Source of the DNA: Pseudomonadota bacterium | Lineage (GTDB): Bacteria; Pseudomonadota; Gammaproteobacteria; Steroidobacterales; Woeseiaceae | DNA: 54,843 nt | Assembly: GCA_022560695.1 (NCBI GenBank) | Contig: JADFSP010000016.1 | Coordinates: forward strand, 1 to 54,843 | Direction of reading: 5' to 3' | Shown: piece after piece, positions 44,718 through 53,802 of the stretch | Layout: every line of letters begins with the position of its first letter | Position numbering within the stretch: position 1 is the first letter of the stretch | The notes under the pieces: generated by a model | Told to the model about the DNA's origin: nothing | The model's database searches: none | What the model saw: only the letters and a program-made list of their open reading frames with translations | Position numbers and translations under genes: made by a program

Positions 44718-46175
44718 ATGTACACGCAATGTCCAGAATGCGGAACCTCGTTTCATGTCACAGCCGAGGTCCTCAAACAGGCGATCGGCAAAGTCCGCTG
44801 TGGCGGTTGCGGCGTCGCGTTCAATGCACTCGAGTACCTGTCGGAACAGAAGCCCACGTCCGAATTGATTCGGGACACCGATGCACAGCTCCCCGAGTTA
44901 ACGCCCAAAAAACGACCAGCTGCGCCGGCGGCTGAAATGCGCTTCGATGACAACACGCCGGTGCCTGACGACTTCGATGTCGATGACGAGTTGGCCGCGA
45001 CTGACGTCCTGGCCGATGATGCCGGGGCTCGCGAGGAACCCGCCCAGGTCGACCTTGCGCTCGGCGATCCGGAAGAGTGGGAAGAACTGCTCGACGAGGT
45101 CGATGGGGCTCAGGTTGCGGCCGCCGAGTCGGCGCCTGCAGAGATCGACGAAGCACTGCCAGACATGGACGAGCAGTTCGCAATGAAGGCTGAGGCGATG
45201 GGCATCGATCTGAGCGGTGTGCATGAGCAAGTTGCGCGTGCGGACCACGGGGTTGACGCCGAAACCTCCATTGACGATGACTTGATCGCTGCCGCGTTCG
45301 AGGTGGAAGAAGCCGGCGCTGATGACGAGCGGGACCACGGCAAGGACAAACATTTCGTTCCGCCGATGACCGAAGAAGAGCAGACGATCAATCGAATGAT
45401 CGACCAGGACCTCCTAAGCCTGGCGCGGGAAGACGAAGACGGATTCAAATCAACGATCATTGGAGAATTCGGCGATCTCGACCAACTGGATGACAACCCG
45501 TTGGTCGAAACAATCATCATGGAGGGCGACGAAACCCGGGCGGAAATCGAAAAAAGAATACTTGCCCACAGCGCTCGCTCGGACGGCGACGATAGCGGCT
45601 TCATCGCCCAGGCAAGAAAGAGCATGCGCGGTGCGCTTGATCGCCATGGGTTGAGTGAGAGCTCGGGCGGCTATGCCACCGTTGCCGGCGTTTTTCTCCT
45701 GTCGTTGATGCTCGGCGCACAGTTTGTGCACCGGTCCCGGGAGGCGTTGGCCACGATCCCTGCGTTCAGCAGTACGGTCGGCCCCGTGTATCGGGCCATC
45801 GGCCGGCCGCTGACGCCGGCGTGGGATATCACGGGCTGGCGCTTCGAGGTCACCAAAGGCAGCACGGATGAAACCGACGAATTACTGACGATTTACTCGC
45901 GCATTGGTAATCAATCGGATGCGGCATTGCCCTACCCGCTCGTCAGTGTCTCGCTGACCGACCGCTTCGAGGAAATTATCGGCAGCCGAGTGCTGGAGCC
46001 GGCGCAATATCTCGTCGGCGACCTCGACCCGCGTAACCCGGTGCCGCCGGGTGACACGTTCAATGCCGTCATCTCGATCGAATCGCCATCGCCCGACGCA
46101 ACGGGCTTCAAGCTCAACGTCTGCTACCGCATGGCGAACGGCCAGCTGCGCTGCGCGGTCGACGATTTCAAATAA
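44718..46175 (+). CDS. zinc-ribbon and DUF3426 membrane protein
   Basis: A 485-residue protein with an MJ0042-type zinc ribbon at the start (QCPECGTSFHVTAE and RCGGCGVAFNALEY), a long acidic low-complexity middle (residues 60-300), one membrane helix (GVFLLSLMLGAQFV) and a C-terminal DUF3426 domain (RIGNQSDAALPYPLVSVSL). The layout predicts a cytoplasmic zinc finger, a flexible acidic linker and a periplasmic DUF3426 part. It occupies the slot between prmA and dusB, where similar proteins occur in Pseudomonas. Function unknown. It starts two bases after the prmA stop codon. Confidence 0.88.
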   Translation: MYTQCPECGTSFHVTAEVLKQAIGKVRCGGCGVAFNALEYLSEQKPTSELIRDTDAQLPELTPKKRPAAPAAEMRFDDNTPVPDDFDVDDELAATDVLADDAGAREEPAQVDLALGDPEEWEELLDEVDGAQVAAAESAPAEIDEALPDMDEQFAMKAEAMGIDLSGVHEQVARADHGVDAETSIDDDLIAAAFEVEEAGADDERDHGKDKHFVPPMTEEEQTINRMIDQDLLSLAREDEDGFKSTIIGEFGDLDQLDDNPLVETIIMEGDETRAEIEKRILAHSARSDGDDSGFIAQARKSMRGALDRHGLSESSGGYATVAGVFLLSLMLGAQFVHRSREALATIPAFSSTVGPVYRAIGRPLTPAWDITGWRFEVTKGSTDETDELLTIYSRIGNQSDAALPYPLVSVSLTDRFEEIIGSRVLEPAQYLVGDLDPRNPVPPGDTFNAVISIESPSPDATGFKLNVCYRMANGQLRCAVDDFK

Positions 46176-46182
46176 TGATGCT

Positions 46183-47193
46183 ATGCAATCGCCGCCCTTG
46201 AAACCGCTGATCATCGGCCCGTACACACTGCCGAGCCCGTTTGTCCTCGCACCGATGGCCGGCATCACGGATGCGCCGTTCCGGCGGCTTTGCCGGCGCT
46301 TCGGCGCCGGCATGACGACGTCGGAGATGACGACGGCCGACACCAGCCTGTGGCAAACCGCGAAATCGCGCCACCGGCTCGACCTGGACCTGGACGCCGA
46401 GCCGGTCGTCGTGCAGATTGCCGGCTCCGATGCCAATCAGCTTGCGTTTGCAGCCCGGGCCTGCGTCGAACGGGGGGCGCAAATCGTTGATATCAATATG
46501 GGTTGTCCCGCAAAGAAGGTCTGCAAGAAACTCGCCGGCTCAGCGCTGCTTCGTGACGAAAAACTCGTCGCACGGATTCTGCGCGCCGTGGTCGCCGCTG
46601 TTGACGTGCCGGTGACGCTGAAAATACGCACAGGCTGGGATCCTGACCACCGTAACGGAGTAACAATCGCCCGTATCGCCGAAGACGCCGGCATCCAGTC
46701 GATCGCAATTCACGGCCGGACTCGCGCATGTCGTTACCGTAGCCTGGCCGAATTCGAAACTATTTCACGAATCAAGGAAAATGTTTCGATGCCCGTAATT
46801 GCCAATGGCGACGTGACAACTCCGGAGAAGTCGCTTGAAGTTTTGCGTCTAACTAATTCTGATGGCTTGATGATCGGTCGTGGCGCGCAAGGACGTCCGT
46901 GGATCTTTCGCGAACTGAATCACTTTTTAAACAATGACGCGCCAGTTGCGCCGCTAGAAAAAAATGAATTGCGTGATATGATGCTCGGCCACCTGAATGA
47001 ATTGCACCGGTTTTATGGGGACAAAACCGGTGTTCGGGTGGCTCGAAAGCATTTGGCCTGGTATTGCATCAGTCTCGCAAACTCGGATGAATTTCGTCAC
47101 CAGGCGGTGCGCGTTAACAGTGCTTCTGAACAACTTGAACTGACAAGGGAATACTTCGACCGCGAAAATGCGGGTATTTTATTGGCAGCCTAG
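46183..47193 (+). CDS. dusB: tRNA-dihydrouridine synthase B
   Basis: A 336-residue flavoenzyme that reduces specific uridines in tRNA to dihydrouridine. The TIM-barrel FMN sites and the catalytic Cys in NMGCPAKKVCKKLAGSALL are clear, with APMAGITDAPFRRLCRRF at the start and IHGRTRACRY in the middle. Start ATG 46183 is 7 bases after the DUF3426 stop. The AT-rich wobble positions in the last third (about 46.8-47.2 kb) are noticeable but the protein remains in frame. It precedes fis as in many gammaproteobacteria. Confidence 0.96.
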   Translation: MQSPPLKPLIIGPYTLPSPFVLAPMAGITDAPFRRLCRRFGAGMTTSEMTTADTSLWQTAKSRHRLDLDLDAEPVVVQIAGSDANQLAFAARACVERGAQIVDINMGCPAKKVCKKLAGSALLRDEKLVARILRAVVAAVDVPVTLKIRTGWDPDHRNGVTIARIAEDAGIQSIAIHGRTRACRYRSLAEFETISRIKENVSMPVIANGDVTTPEKSLEVLRLTNSDGLMIGRGAQGRPWIFRELNHFLNNDAPVAPLEKNELRDMMLGHLNELHRFYGDKTGVRVARKHLAWYCISLANSDEFRHQAVRVNSASEQLELTREYFDRENAGILLAA

Positions 47194-47250
47194 TCATTTG
47201 GAAGATTGGGAGGTTGGCTCTCGTAACGACACGAAGCCAGTGCATTGGGA

Positions 47251-47547
47251 ATGACCGACGTGGCCGAAAAGAACAGCAAAAACAAACACAATCTCGAACT
47301 CAAAGCCCCGGAAAGTAACAAACCGCTCTGCAAGCACACCGAAGATGCGCTGGATCAATATTTCGCGAGTTTGAACGGCGATCGCCCGGGCGATCTGTAC
47401 GATCTCGTCATCGGTGAAGTCGAACGACCGCTCTTCGTGGCCGTGATGGATTACACGCATGGCAACCAAAGCCAGGCGGCGGGGATACTCGGTATCAACC
47501 GGGGCACTCTGCGCAAGAAGCTCAGGACCTATTCGCTGATTCAGTAG
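47251..47547 (+). CDS. fis: DNA-binding protein Fis
   Basis: A 98-residue nucleoid protein that bends DNA and activates rRNA and other growth-related promoters. The C-terminal helix-turn-helix [21 protein letters not shown] is nearly identical to the Fis family. The N-terminal arm is variable, as usual. The ATG at 47251 is taken, six bases after an in-frame TTG. Being next to dusB fits the classic dusB-fis operon, usually induced at the start of fast growth. Confidence 0.96.
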   Translation: MTDVAEKNSKNKHNLELKAPESNKPLCKHTEDALDQYFASLNGDRPGDLYDLVIGEVERPLFVAVMDYTHGNQSQAAGILGINRGTLRKKLRTYSLIQ

Positions 47548-47623
47548 GAGCCGCTCGGCACGGTGCTCAGTTCAAGCGGCTTCGCGGCAGATATCTCTCT
47601 ATCCATATTGCTTGGGGACTTGC
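47548..47623. other. fis-purH spacer with weak hairpin
   Basis: AGCCGCT (47550s) can pair with AGCGGCT (47570s), a modest stem with no T run. It may slow polymerase between fis and the purine genes but is not a strong terminator. Confidence 0.35.
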
Positions 47624-49174
47624 ATGTTCAGTGTGCGACGCGCACTCGTCAGCGTTTCTGACAAGCGCGATCTGATACCGTTCGCGACAGGCCTGGCGGA
47701 GCTCGAGATCGAAATCGTGTCGACGGGCGGCACCTGCCGGCAATTGCGAGACGCCGGCATCGTGGCCATCGAAGTGTCGGAGAAGACCGGCTTCCCGGAG
47801 ATAATGGACGGCCGCGTCAAGACGCTGCATCCCGCAATCCACGGCGGCCTGCTTGGCCGGCGCGGCACCGACGAGGGCGTCATGCGTGAGCACAAAATTG
47901 AGCCCATCGACCTGCTGTGCGTCAATCTCTATCCTTTCGAGCAGACAATCGCACGCGCCGGCGCGAGCATCGACGATGCGATCGAGAACATCGACATTGG
48001 CGGCCCGGCGATGATTCGGGCCGCGTCGAAGAATCACGACGGTGTCGCGGTTGTCGTTGATCCGGATGACTACGACAGTGTGCTCGAGGCACTGAGATCG
48101 GATGCGCTCACTCTCGAGTACCGGCGCCGCCTGGCCGCCAAGGCTTTTGCGCATACGGCGAGCTACGATACTGCGATTACGCAGTACCTGTCGCGGCAAC
48201 TGCAAGACGATCCGCTGGGGGAACGTTTTCTCTACGCAGGCAAGCTCATCGAGAAAATGCGTTATGGCGAGAATCCGCATCAGGATGCCGCGTTTTACAT
48301 CGATCAATGCGCTGCGGCCGGGTCGCTCGCGACGGCGCGACAACTGCAAGGTAAAGCCTTGTCCTATAACAATATTGCGGACTGCGACGCGGCGCTTGAG
48401 TGCGTCAGGCAGTTCGCAGATCCGGCCTGCGTCATCGTCAAACATGCGAATCCGTGTGGCGTCGCCGTTGCCGGGGATATTCTCGGCGCCTACGAGAAAG
48501 CGTTCCAGACGGATCCGACGTCAGCGTTCGGCGGCATTGTCGCGTTCAACAGGCCGCTCGATGCGACCACGGCAGCATTGATCATCGAGCGCCAGTTCGT
48601 CGAAGTCGTCGTTGCCCCCAAAGTCGATGACGGTGCCACTGCGGTACTCGCTGGCAAGAAAAACGTTCGCGTGCTCGAGACCGGCGACTGCGATGCCGGA
48701 CCAGCCGCAGGATTCAACTTAAAAAAGGTGTCGGGCGGCCTGCTCGTGCAGAACACCGACCTCGGCCGCATCACGGCCGACGACCTCAAAATAGTGACGA
48801 AGAAGGCGCCATCCGCCGGGCAGCTCGACGATCTCTTATTCGCCTGGACCGTGGTCAAGTACGTCAAGTCCAATGCGATCGTTTTTTGCAAGGACAAAAT
48901 GACGATCGGCATCGGCGCGGGGCAGATGAGCCGTATCTACAGCACGAAAATCGCGGCGATGAAGGCCAGCGATGAAGGGCTGGCCGTTGCGGGTTCGGTA
49001 ATGGCGTCGGATGCCTTCTTCCCGTTCCGCGATGGGATCGACGCGGCGGCGGAAACAGGTATCGCAGCAATCATCCAGCCCGGCGGATCGATGCGCGATG
49101 ACGAGGTCATCCGGGCCGCCGACGAACACGGCCTCGCCATGGTGTTCACCGGCATGCGCCATTTTCGCCATTGA
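47624..49174 (+). CDS. purH: bifunctional PurH (AICAR formyltransferase/IMP cyclohydrolase)
   Basis: A 516-residue enzyme for the last two steps of IMP synthesis. The N-terminal cyclohydrolase domain starts [17 protein letters not shown]; the C-terminal transformylase has the [12 protein letters not shown] motif and the closing block [28 protein letters not shown] 47624 has GGGGA six bases upstream; the TTG at 47612 is rejected. It precedes purD by 14 bases. A standard protein. Confidence 0.98.
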   Translation: MFSVRRALVSVSDKRDLIPFATGLAELEIEIVSTGGTCRQLRDAGIVAIEVSEKTGFPEIMDGRVKTLHPAIHGGLLGRRGTDEGVMREHKIEPIDLLCVNLYPFEQTIARAGASIDDAIENIDIGGPAMIRAASKNHDGVAVVVDPDDYDSVLEALRSDALTLEYRRRLAAKAFAHTASYDTAITQYLSRQLQDDPLGERFLYAGKLIEKMRYGENPHQDAAFYIDQCAAAGSLATARQLQGKALSYNNIADCDAALECVRQFADPACVIVKHANPCGVAVAGDILGAYEKAFQTDPTSAFGGIVAFNRPLDATTAALIIERQFVEVVVAPKVDDGATAVLAGKKNVRVLETGDCDAGPAAGFNLKKVSGGLLVQNTDLGRITADDLKIVTKKAPSAGQLDDLLFAWTVVKYVKSNAIVFCKDKMTIGIGAGQMSRIYSTKIAAMKASDEGLAVAGSVMASDAFFPFRDGIDAAAETGIAAIIQPGGSMRDDEVIRAADEHGLAMVFTGMRHFRH

Positions 49175-49188
49175 GGTAACGTAGCGAA

Positions 49189-50475
49189 GTGAAAGTCCTG
49201 ATCATCGGCGGCGGCGGGCGCGAGCATGCGCTCGCCTGGAAATGCGCGCAGTCATCACTAGTTGATGAAGTCCTCGTCGCGCCCGGCAACGCGGGCACGG
49301 CCTTTGAGAACAGAGTTCGCAATGTTGCCGTGTCTGCGGACGACATCGACGGTCTCGTCGATCTTGCGCAGGCGGAAAACATCGGGCTGACAATCGTTGG
49401 TCCGGAAGGACCACTTGTCGCCGGCATTACCGATCGTTTCGAAGAAGCCGGCCTGTCCTGCTTCGGTCCGAGCGCGCTCGCATCACAACTGGAGGGATCA
49501 AAAGCGTTCACGAAGGATTTTCTGACGCGGCATGACATCCCAACGGCGGCGTATCGGAGTTTTACCGAACTCGCGCCAGCCCTCGAGTACATTCGCGAAC
49601 AAGGTGCTCCCATCGTGATCAAAGCCGATGGTCTCGCCGCCGGCAAAGGCGTGATCGTAGCGAAGACACTCGACGATGCCCAAAGGGCAGCGACTGAAAT
49701 GCTCTCGGATCGCCGCTTCGGCGACGCCGGTAAGCGCATCGTGATCGAGGAATATCTCGACGGCGAAGAAGCGAGCTTCATCGTCATTACCGATGGCAAA
49801 AATATTCTGCCGCTCGCGACGTCGCAGGACCACAAGGCTCGCGATGAAGGCGATGTCGGGCCGAATACCGGTGGCATGGGCGCGTATTCGCCGGCGCCGG
49901 TGATTACACCCGACATCGAGGCACGCATTATGGAGTCGGTCATTCGACCGACGCTCGAGGGACTGCAAAAGGATGGCACGCGCTACGTCGGCTTCCTGTA
50001 TGCGGGCCTCATGATTATGGCCGACGGCACTCCGAAAGTGATCGAGTTCAACTGCCGCATGGGTGATCCTGAAACACAACCCATCATGGCGAGATTGAAG
50101 TCCGACCTTGTCGAGATCTGCCGGGCCACGCTCGACGGATCGCTGGACGAGCATGCAGCCGAGTGGGATTCTCGTGCAGCCGTCGGCGTAGTCATGGCGG
50201 CCGGTGGATATCCGGCAAGCTATGCGAAGGGCAAGCGCATTGCCGGCCTGGCAGACGCCGACGGCGATGCGCTAAAGGTTTTCCACGCCGGTACGTCGAA
50301 AGCAGGCGATGACGTCGTCACGAGTGGTGGTCGGGTTCTGTGTGTTGTCGCCCTGGGCGACAACGTGGCAACGGCGGCGGATCAGGCGTATGACGCCGTC
50401 GACAAGATCTGCTGGGAAGGCATGTACCTGCGCCGCGATATCGGCCATCGGGCAATCGCCCGCGAACGAAAGTGA
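49189..50475 (+). CDS. purD: phosphoribosylamine-glycine ligase PurD
   Basis: A 428-residue ATP-grasp enzyme that joins glycine to phosphoribosylamine in purine synthesis. Motifs: [37 protein letters not shown] and [14 protein letters not shown]. It starts at GTG 49189. Together with purH it supplies the purine pathway from the same transcript. Confidence 0.98.
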   Translation: MKVLIIGGGGREHALAWKCAQSSLVDEVLVAPGNAGTAFENRVRNVAVSADDIDGLVDLAQAENIGLTIVGPEGPLVAGITDRFEEAGLSCFGPSALASQLEGSKAFTKDFLTRHDIPTAAYRSFTELAPALEYIREQGAPIVIKADGLAAGKGVIVAKTLDDAQRAATEMLSDRRFGDAGKRIVIEEYLDGEEASFIVITDGKNILPLATSQDHKARDEGDVGPNTGGMGAYSPAPVITPDIEARIMESVIRPTLEGLQKDGTRYVGFLYAGLMIMADGTPKVIEFNCRMGDPETQPIMARLKSDLVEICRATLDGSLDEHAAEWDSRAAVGVVMAAGGYPASYAKGKRIAGLADADGDALKVFHAGTSKAGDDVVTSGGRVLCVVALGDNVATAADQAYDAVDKICWEGMYLRRDIGHRAIARERK

Positions 50476-50482
50476 ACACGGC

Positions 50483-51688
50483 GTGCTAACGACAATCGAA
50501 GCACGCGATGCCATCCTGGCCGCAATGCCGGTTTTCGACACCGTCACCATACCGGCCGATAAGGCGATCGGACGCGTGCTGCGACAAAGTGTTTTCGCCG
50601 AGCGCGACCAGCCGCCATTCGATCGCGTCATGATGGACGGTATCGCGATACGATTCGCCGACTTCGACAGCGGCACGCGCCGCTACCCGATTCAGTCGAT
50701 GCAGGCGGCGGGCGACCCCGCGCAGTCGCTTGATGCAGGCAAATGCATCGAAATCATGACGGGCGCGTCGCTGCCCGATGGGGCTGATTGTATCGTTCCC
50801 GTCGAACGCATTGCGGTGAAGGAAGGCATTGCGGAGATCGATTCCGATTACGGTGCCGAGAAACGCCAGTTCATACACGCGCGAGCATCGGACCATACGC
50901 AAGGCACCGAGCTATTGTCGCCGGGCAAGCGTGTGTCACCAATGGACGTCGCAATCATCGCATCCTGCGGATTGCCCGAAGTTGAAGTCGCCGATCACCC
51001 GTCCGTTGTTGTGGTTTCCACCGGCAACGAACTCGTTCCTGCAGGCATGCCGATTGAAGCGCAGCAGATTCGCATGTCGAACGGCCCGGCCATCGTCGCC
51101 ATGCTCAAGCAACACGGACACGACGATTGCAAACACGATCATCTTGTCGATGATCCGGCGTTGTTAAGAAAGAGTATTGGAAGCCATCTCGATGACGCCG
51201 ACGTTTTGGTTCTAAGTGGTGGCGTCTCGATGGGTCATGCAGATTACGTTCCAAAAGTTCTGGATGAACTCGGAGTGCGCGTCGAGTTTCACAAGGTCAG
51301 TCAGCGGCCCGGTAAACCGATGTGGTTTGGCGTTGGCCCGAAAGGACAACCAGTATTCGCACTGCCGGGCAACCCCGTGTCCGCGCTCGTCTGCTGTCGC
51401 CAGTACGTCGTGCCTGCACTGGACGCTGCAGCCGGTAGGACGGCAAGCCAGCCTGAATTCGCGACGCTGACAGAAGACGTCACGTTCAAGCCGAAACTCA
51501 CCTGCTTCCTGCCGGCAAAACTGGTTTCGAATGCCGCCGGCCAGATGCTCGCGATGCCGGTGCACACGAACACGTCGGGTGACTTCGCCTCTCTTGCGGG
51601 AACCGATGGCTACGTTGAACTGGCACTCGAGCAGACGAAATTTCCGGCCGGGACGACAGCGCCACTACACCGCTGGTTCGCAGCATGA
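50483..51688 (+). CDS. moeA: molybdopterin molybdotransferase MoeA
   Basis: A 401-residue enzyme that inserts molybdate into adenylated molybdopterin to finish molybdenum cofactor. The motifs VVSTGNELVPAG, VLSGGVSMGHADYV and FALPGNPVSALV and the N-terminal FDRVMMDG block are clear. GTG 50483 is the start, seven bases after the purD stop. Placement after purD is unusual for a moa/moe cluster, but MsrP at 33.7 kb needs the cofactor. Confidence 0.93.
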   Translation: MLTTIEARDAILAAMPVFDTVTIPADKAIGRVLRQSVFAERDQPPFDRVMMDGIAIRFADFDSGTRRYPIQSMQAAGDPAQSLDAGKCIEIMTGASLPDGADCIVPVERIAVKEGIAEIDSDYGAEKRQFIHARASDHTQGTELLSPGKRVSPMDVAIIASCGLPEVEVADHPSVVVVSTGNELVPAGMPIEAQQIRMSNGPAIVAMLKQHGHDDCKHDHLVDDPALLRKSIGSHLDDADVLVLSGGVSMGHADYVPKVLDELGVRVEFHKVSQRPGKPMWFGVGPKGQPVFALPGNPVSALVCCRQYVVPALDAAAGRTASQPEFATLTEDVTFKPKLTCFLPAKLVSNAAGQMLAMPVHTNTSGDFASLAGTDGYVELALEQTKFPAGTTAPLHRWFAA

Positions 51689-51993
51689 CATCCTCAATAT
51701 TCGTAACCTATCAACCACGACCTATCGATTGTTTTTTGATTAGGCAGCAGTGGATACATCGTTGATTCCGAATGTCCGCTTCACACCCGACAGCGGCTGT
51801 TCGAGTGGTAGAGTTAAAAGGGGCCGCTGACGACCCGAAGCGGCCATTCGCAGCGCCGAAAGCTAATCAAATTCGAGGAGTGATACACTGACAATATTGG
51901 CAGTTCATTACCTGTTATGTCGCAAATTGGAATGAAACCTCTCAGCTGACCGCAGAGCTGGGAAGCCACAGGTTCTTCATGGGAAAGGGGATT
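51689..51993. other. spacer after moeA holding an inverted repeat
   Basis: This 305-base region has no convincing gene. It contains the inverted repeat at 51769-51850 described separately. Base composition becomes richer in A and T from about here, unlike the preceding housekeeping block. Confidence 0.5.
51769..51850. repeat. imperfect inverted repeat (GAATG-CCGCTT type)
   Basis: CGAATGTCCGCTTC at 51769 is matched, with a few changes, by the reverse complement of the block ending in CGGCCATTCG at 51850 (rc CGAATGGCCGCTTC). The arms are about 26 bases with one gap and four mismatches. The right arm also folds on itself (GGCCGCT/AGCGGCC). The GAATG-x-CCGCTT pattern recurs in intergenic repeats of many gammaproteobacteria and hints at a MITE-like or cassette-associated repeat. 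Confidence 0.55.
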
Positions 51994-52269
51994 ATGAGCA
52001 ACTCTAGAAAACGGCTCACGGGCCACGAATTGTTTTATTTCACCACCTGTCAGTATTGCATTAAAGTTCGGCTGGCTCTTTGGTGGATGGGGCTCGAGTT
52101 GCCGTTAAAAGACATTCTTTTTCATCCCAAAAACAAAGCTGAGTTGATTGCAGGTGGCGGAAAAAAGCAAGTGCCCTGTCTGCGGATCGAAGATGAAAGG
52201 GATGGAGTTCGGTGGATGTATGAATCTAGTGACATAATTCGATATTTAAAACAGCAATTAGCTAGTTAA
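51994..52269 (+). CDS. glutaredoxin/GST-N-type small protein
   Basis: A 91-residue thioredoxin-fold protein. FYFTTCQYCIKVRLALWWMGL carries a CQYC redox pair in the glutaredoxin position, and VPCLRIEDE provides the cis-Pro strand; the last part (YESSDIIRYL) matches the end of the glutathione S-transferase N-terminal domain. It may be a stand-alone GST-N or a glutaredoxin. ATG 51994 with GGGGA four bases upstream is preferred over ATG 51979. Its DNA is more AT-rich than the window average, consistent with recent arrival. Confidence 0.7.
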   Translation: MSNSRKRLTGHELFYFTTCQYCIKVRLALWWMGLELPLKDILFHPKNKAELIAGGGKKQVPCLRIEDERDGVRWMYESSDIIRYLKQQLAS

Positions 52270-52580
52270 AAATCCGCAACGTGTTTATTCATTCCATGAA
52301 TGAGAAATGCAACATAACAAATCGCTGCACAGGTCAACCGGCTGACTTCCGATTTCACGTCCGCTTGTGGCCGTTAGCCGCCGTTCAAAACGTCGAATTC
52401 CCAGTCGACCCAGCGCTCGCTTTTGCCTTACAGCAGCGGTCAGCATCGGAGCACGATGCAGCCTAACAATGCGCTGCACTGACATACCGCCTTCCATCAT
52501 GATTCTTGCGGCCGCAAGAATCTCGCCGTAAGCTGGTCGTATCAAAACTTAGACCTTAGGCGGACTGTTGAATAACTCAC
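52270..52580. other. non-coding spacer with two attC-like half-sites
   Basis: This 311-base region has no gene with a ribosome site. Two related 5' half-sites are seen: ATAACAAATCGCTGCAC around 52316 and CTAACAATGCGCTGCAC around 52463, both like the RYYYAAC end of integron attC sites. Matching GTTRRRY ends are not clear (CTTAGGC at about 52555 is one change off). A perfect palindrome lies at 52501-52522. Best described as a possible relic. Confidence 0.4.
52501..52522. repeat. perfect 22-bp palindrome
   Basis: GATTCTTGCGG followed by CCGCAAGAATC forms an exact inverted repeat with no loop. A dyad of this size could bind a dimeric protein or extrude as a hairpin. It sits within the attC-like spacer about 60 bases before the cupin gene. 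Confidence 0.85.
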
Positions 52581-52937
52581 ATGGTTGAAGTAATTCTCAA
52601 GCGATTCGAGAACCCTGACGAAGTGACTTACTTCAACAAGGGAAAATTCGAGACAGTAACACTCGGCGAAATGACGATCGGCCGGGCGACGTACGAGCCG
52701 GGGTGGAAATGGTCGGATGACGTTGGCCCCGATATCGGTGCATCGCATTGCACCGTAGAGCATGTTGGGATGGTCGTATCAGGATGTGCTACTGCTGCAT
52801 TTGCCGACGGCAGAGTGACTGAGCTGAGTCCTGGAGATGTCTTCTACATTCCACCGGAACCTCATGACAGCTGGGTAGTCGGTGATGAACCCTATGTGTC
52901 GTTGCACTTTTTGGGCGCCGGAAAGTACGCCAAATGA
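52581..52937 (+). CDS. cupin-domain protein
   Basis: A 118-residue small beta-barrel protein. The conserved cupin motifs are recognisable as TYEPGWKWSDDVGP with a later CTVEHVGMVVSG and GRVTELSPGDVFYIPPEPHDSW, the last carrying the metal-type His. Such single cupins often bind a metal or a small ligand, but the first motif lacks the usual HxH pair, so catalysis is uncertain. No ribosome site is evident before ATG 52581. It is unrelated to its neighbours. Confidence 0.7.
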   Translation: MVEVILKRFENPDEVTYFNKGKFETVTLGEMTIGRATYEPGWKWSDDVGPDIGASHCTVEHVGMVVSGCATAAFADGRVTELSPGDVFYIPPEPHDSWVVGDEPYVSLHFLGAGKYAK

Positions 52938-52946
52938 GTCAGGGCA

Positions 52947-53357
52947 ATGGTGCATAAAATACTGAAGTTGGTGGGCCCAATGCACGTCGTCGGTGGACTG
53001 CTATTGTTCATGTCGGCTTTTTTGCCGTCGGCTCAAGTCGCGATCGCGTCGCTGGTTAACCTGCCGGCCGGCCAGGAATTTTCACCGTTCTTTGTCGCCA
53101 TCCTGGGGCCAACCATCGCCAGTTGGGGCGTCCTGTTTTCAGCGGTTGTTACACAGTTCTACGCGGCGCCGTCGCCCGGCCTCTGGAAGGCATTGGTGCT
53201 GTCTGTGGCGATCTGGGCTCCGCTGGACACCGGCCTCTGCCTGTATTTCGACGTTTACGGTGGTGCTGCCGTCAACACCGTCGTCGTCGTCGTGCTGTTC
53301 GGACTGCTGGCGAGTGTCAGGAGTCTTGCCTATCCGTCGGGAGAGACTCGTGCTTAA
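52947..53357 (+). CDS. small four-helix membrane protein
   Basis: A 136-residue inner-membrane protein with four hydrophobic segments (about residues 10-30, 45-70, 80-100 and 108-125) and few charges. I do not recognise a characterised family. Its 3' end overlaps the VOC-protein start by 8 bases, so the two may be coupled. Function unknown. Confidence 0.6.
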   Translation: MVHKILKLVGPMHVVGGLLLFMSAFLPSAQVAIASLVNLPAGQEFSPFFVAILGPTIASWGVLFSAVVTQFYAAPSPGLWKALVLSVAIWAPLDTGLCLYFDVYGGAAVNTVVVVVLFGLLASVRSLAYPSGETRA

Positions 53358-53784
53358 CATCGAAGGCGTCAACCACGTTGGTATCCGGGTCAGCGACAAG
53401 GTCACATCCATCGATTTTTACGAACTTCTCGGCTTCGCGCTCATTCGCGACGTCGGTTTTGAATCAGGCCACCCGGTGATCATGGAGCACCCTGGTGGTG
53501 TCGTGTTGAACCTGCTGGGCCCGTCCAATGTGTCCGGCACATCCAATATCCTGATGGATGTGGAGGAGAAGCACACGGGAATCACTCACGTTGCCCTGAC
53601 GGTCAGCTCGCTCGATGAAGCAAAACAGTTCGTGACGAGTAATGAGATTGAGATCACTGGATCATTTAGTTTCGGCAATATGTCAGCGATCTTCATTCGC
53701 GACCCGGACCGCAACGTCATTGAACTCGATGCCTATGATGATGACGAACCGGATTCAGACTCGGGCTACTCCGACCATCCCTGA
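53350..53784 (+). CDS. VOC-family (glyoxalase/bleomycin-resistance fold) protein
   Basis: A 144-residue single VOC module pair: NIEGVNHVGIRVSDKVTSIDFYELLGF in the first half and KHTGITHVALTVSSLDEAKQFV with IRDPDRNVIEL in the second. His and Glu at the usual metal positions are present. Such proteins include lyases, dioxygenases and drug-binding proteins; the substrate is unknown. The start is GTG 53350 with GGGAG upstream, overlapping the stop of the membrane protein gene. The C-terminal tail is very acidic (DDDEPDSDSG). Confidence 0.8.
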   Translation: MLNIEGVNHVGIRVSDKVTSIDFYELLGFALIRDVGFESGHPVIMEHPGGVVLNLLGPSNVSGTSNILMDVEEKHTGITHVALTVSSLDEAKQFVTSNEIEITGSFSFGNMSAIFIRDPDRNVIELDAYDDDEPDSDSGYSDHP

Positions 53785-53802
53785 GGAGCGCACGCGAGAA
53801 TC

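Noticed and set aside
47567..48445. 292-residue open frame opposite purH
   Set aside because: Antisense shadow; the purH coding strand is clear.
49146..49979. 277-residue open frame opposite purD
   Set aside because: Ser/Arg-rich composition typical of antisense shadows, and purD is certain.
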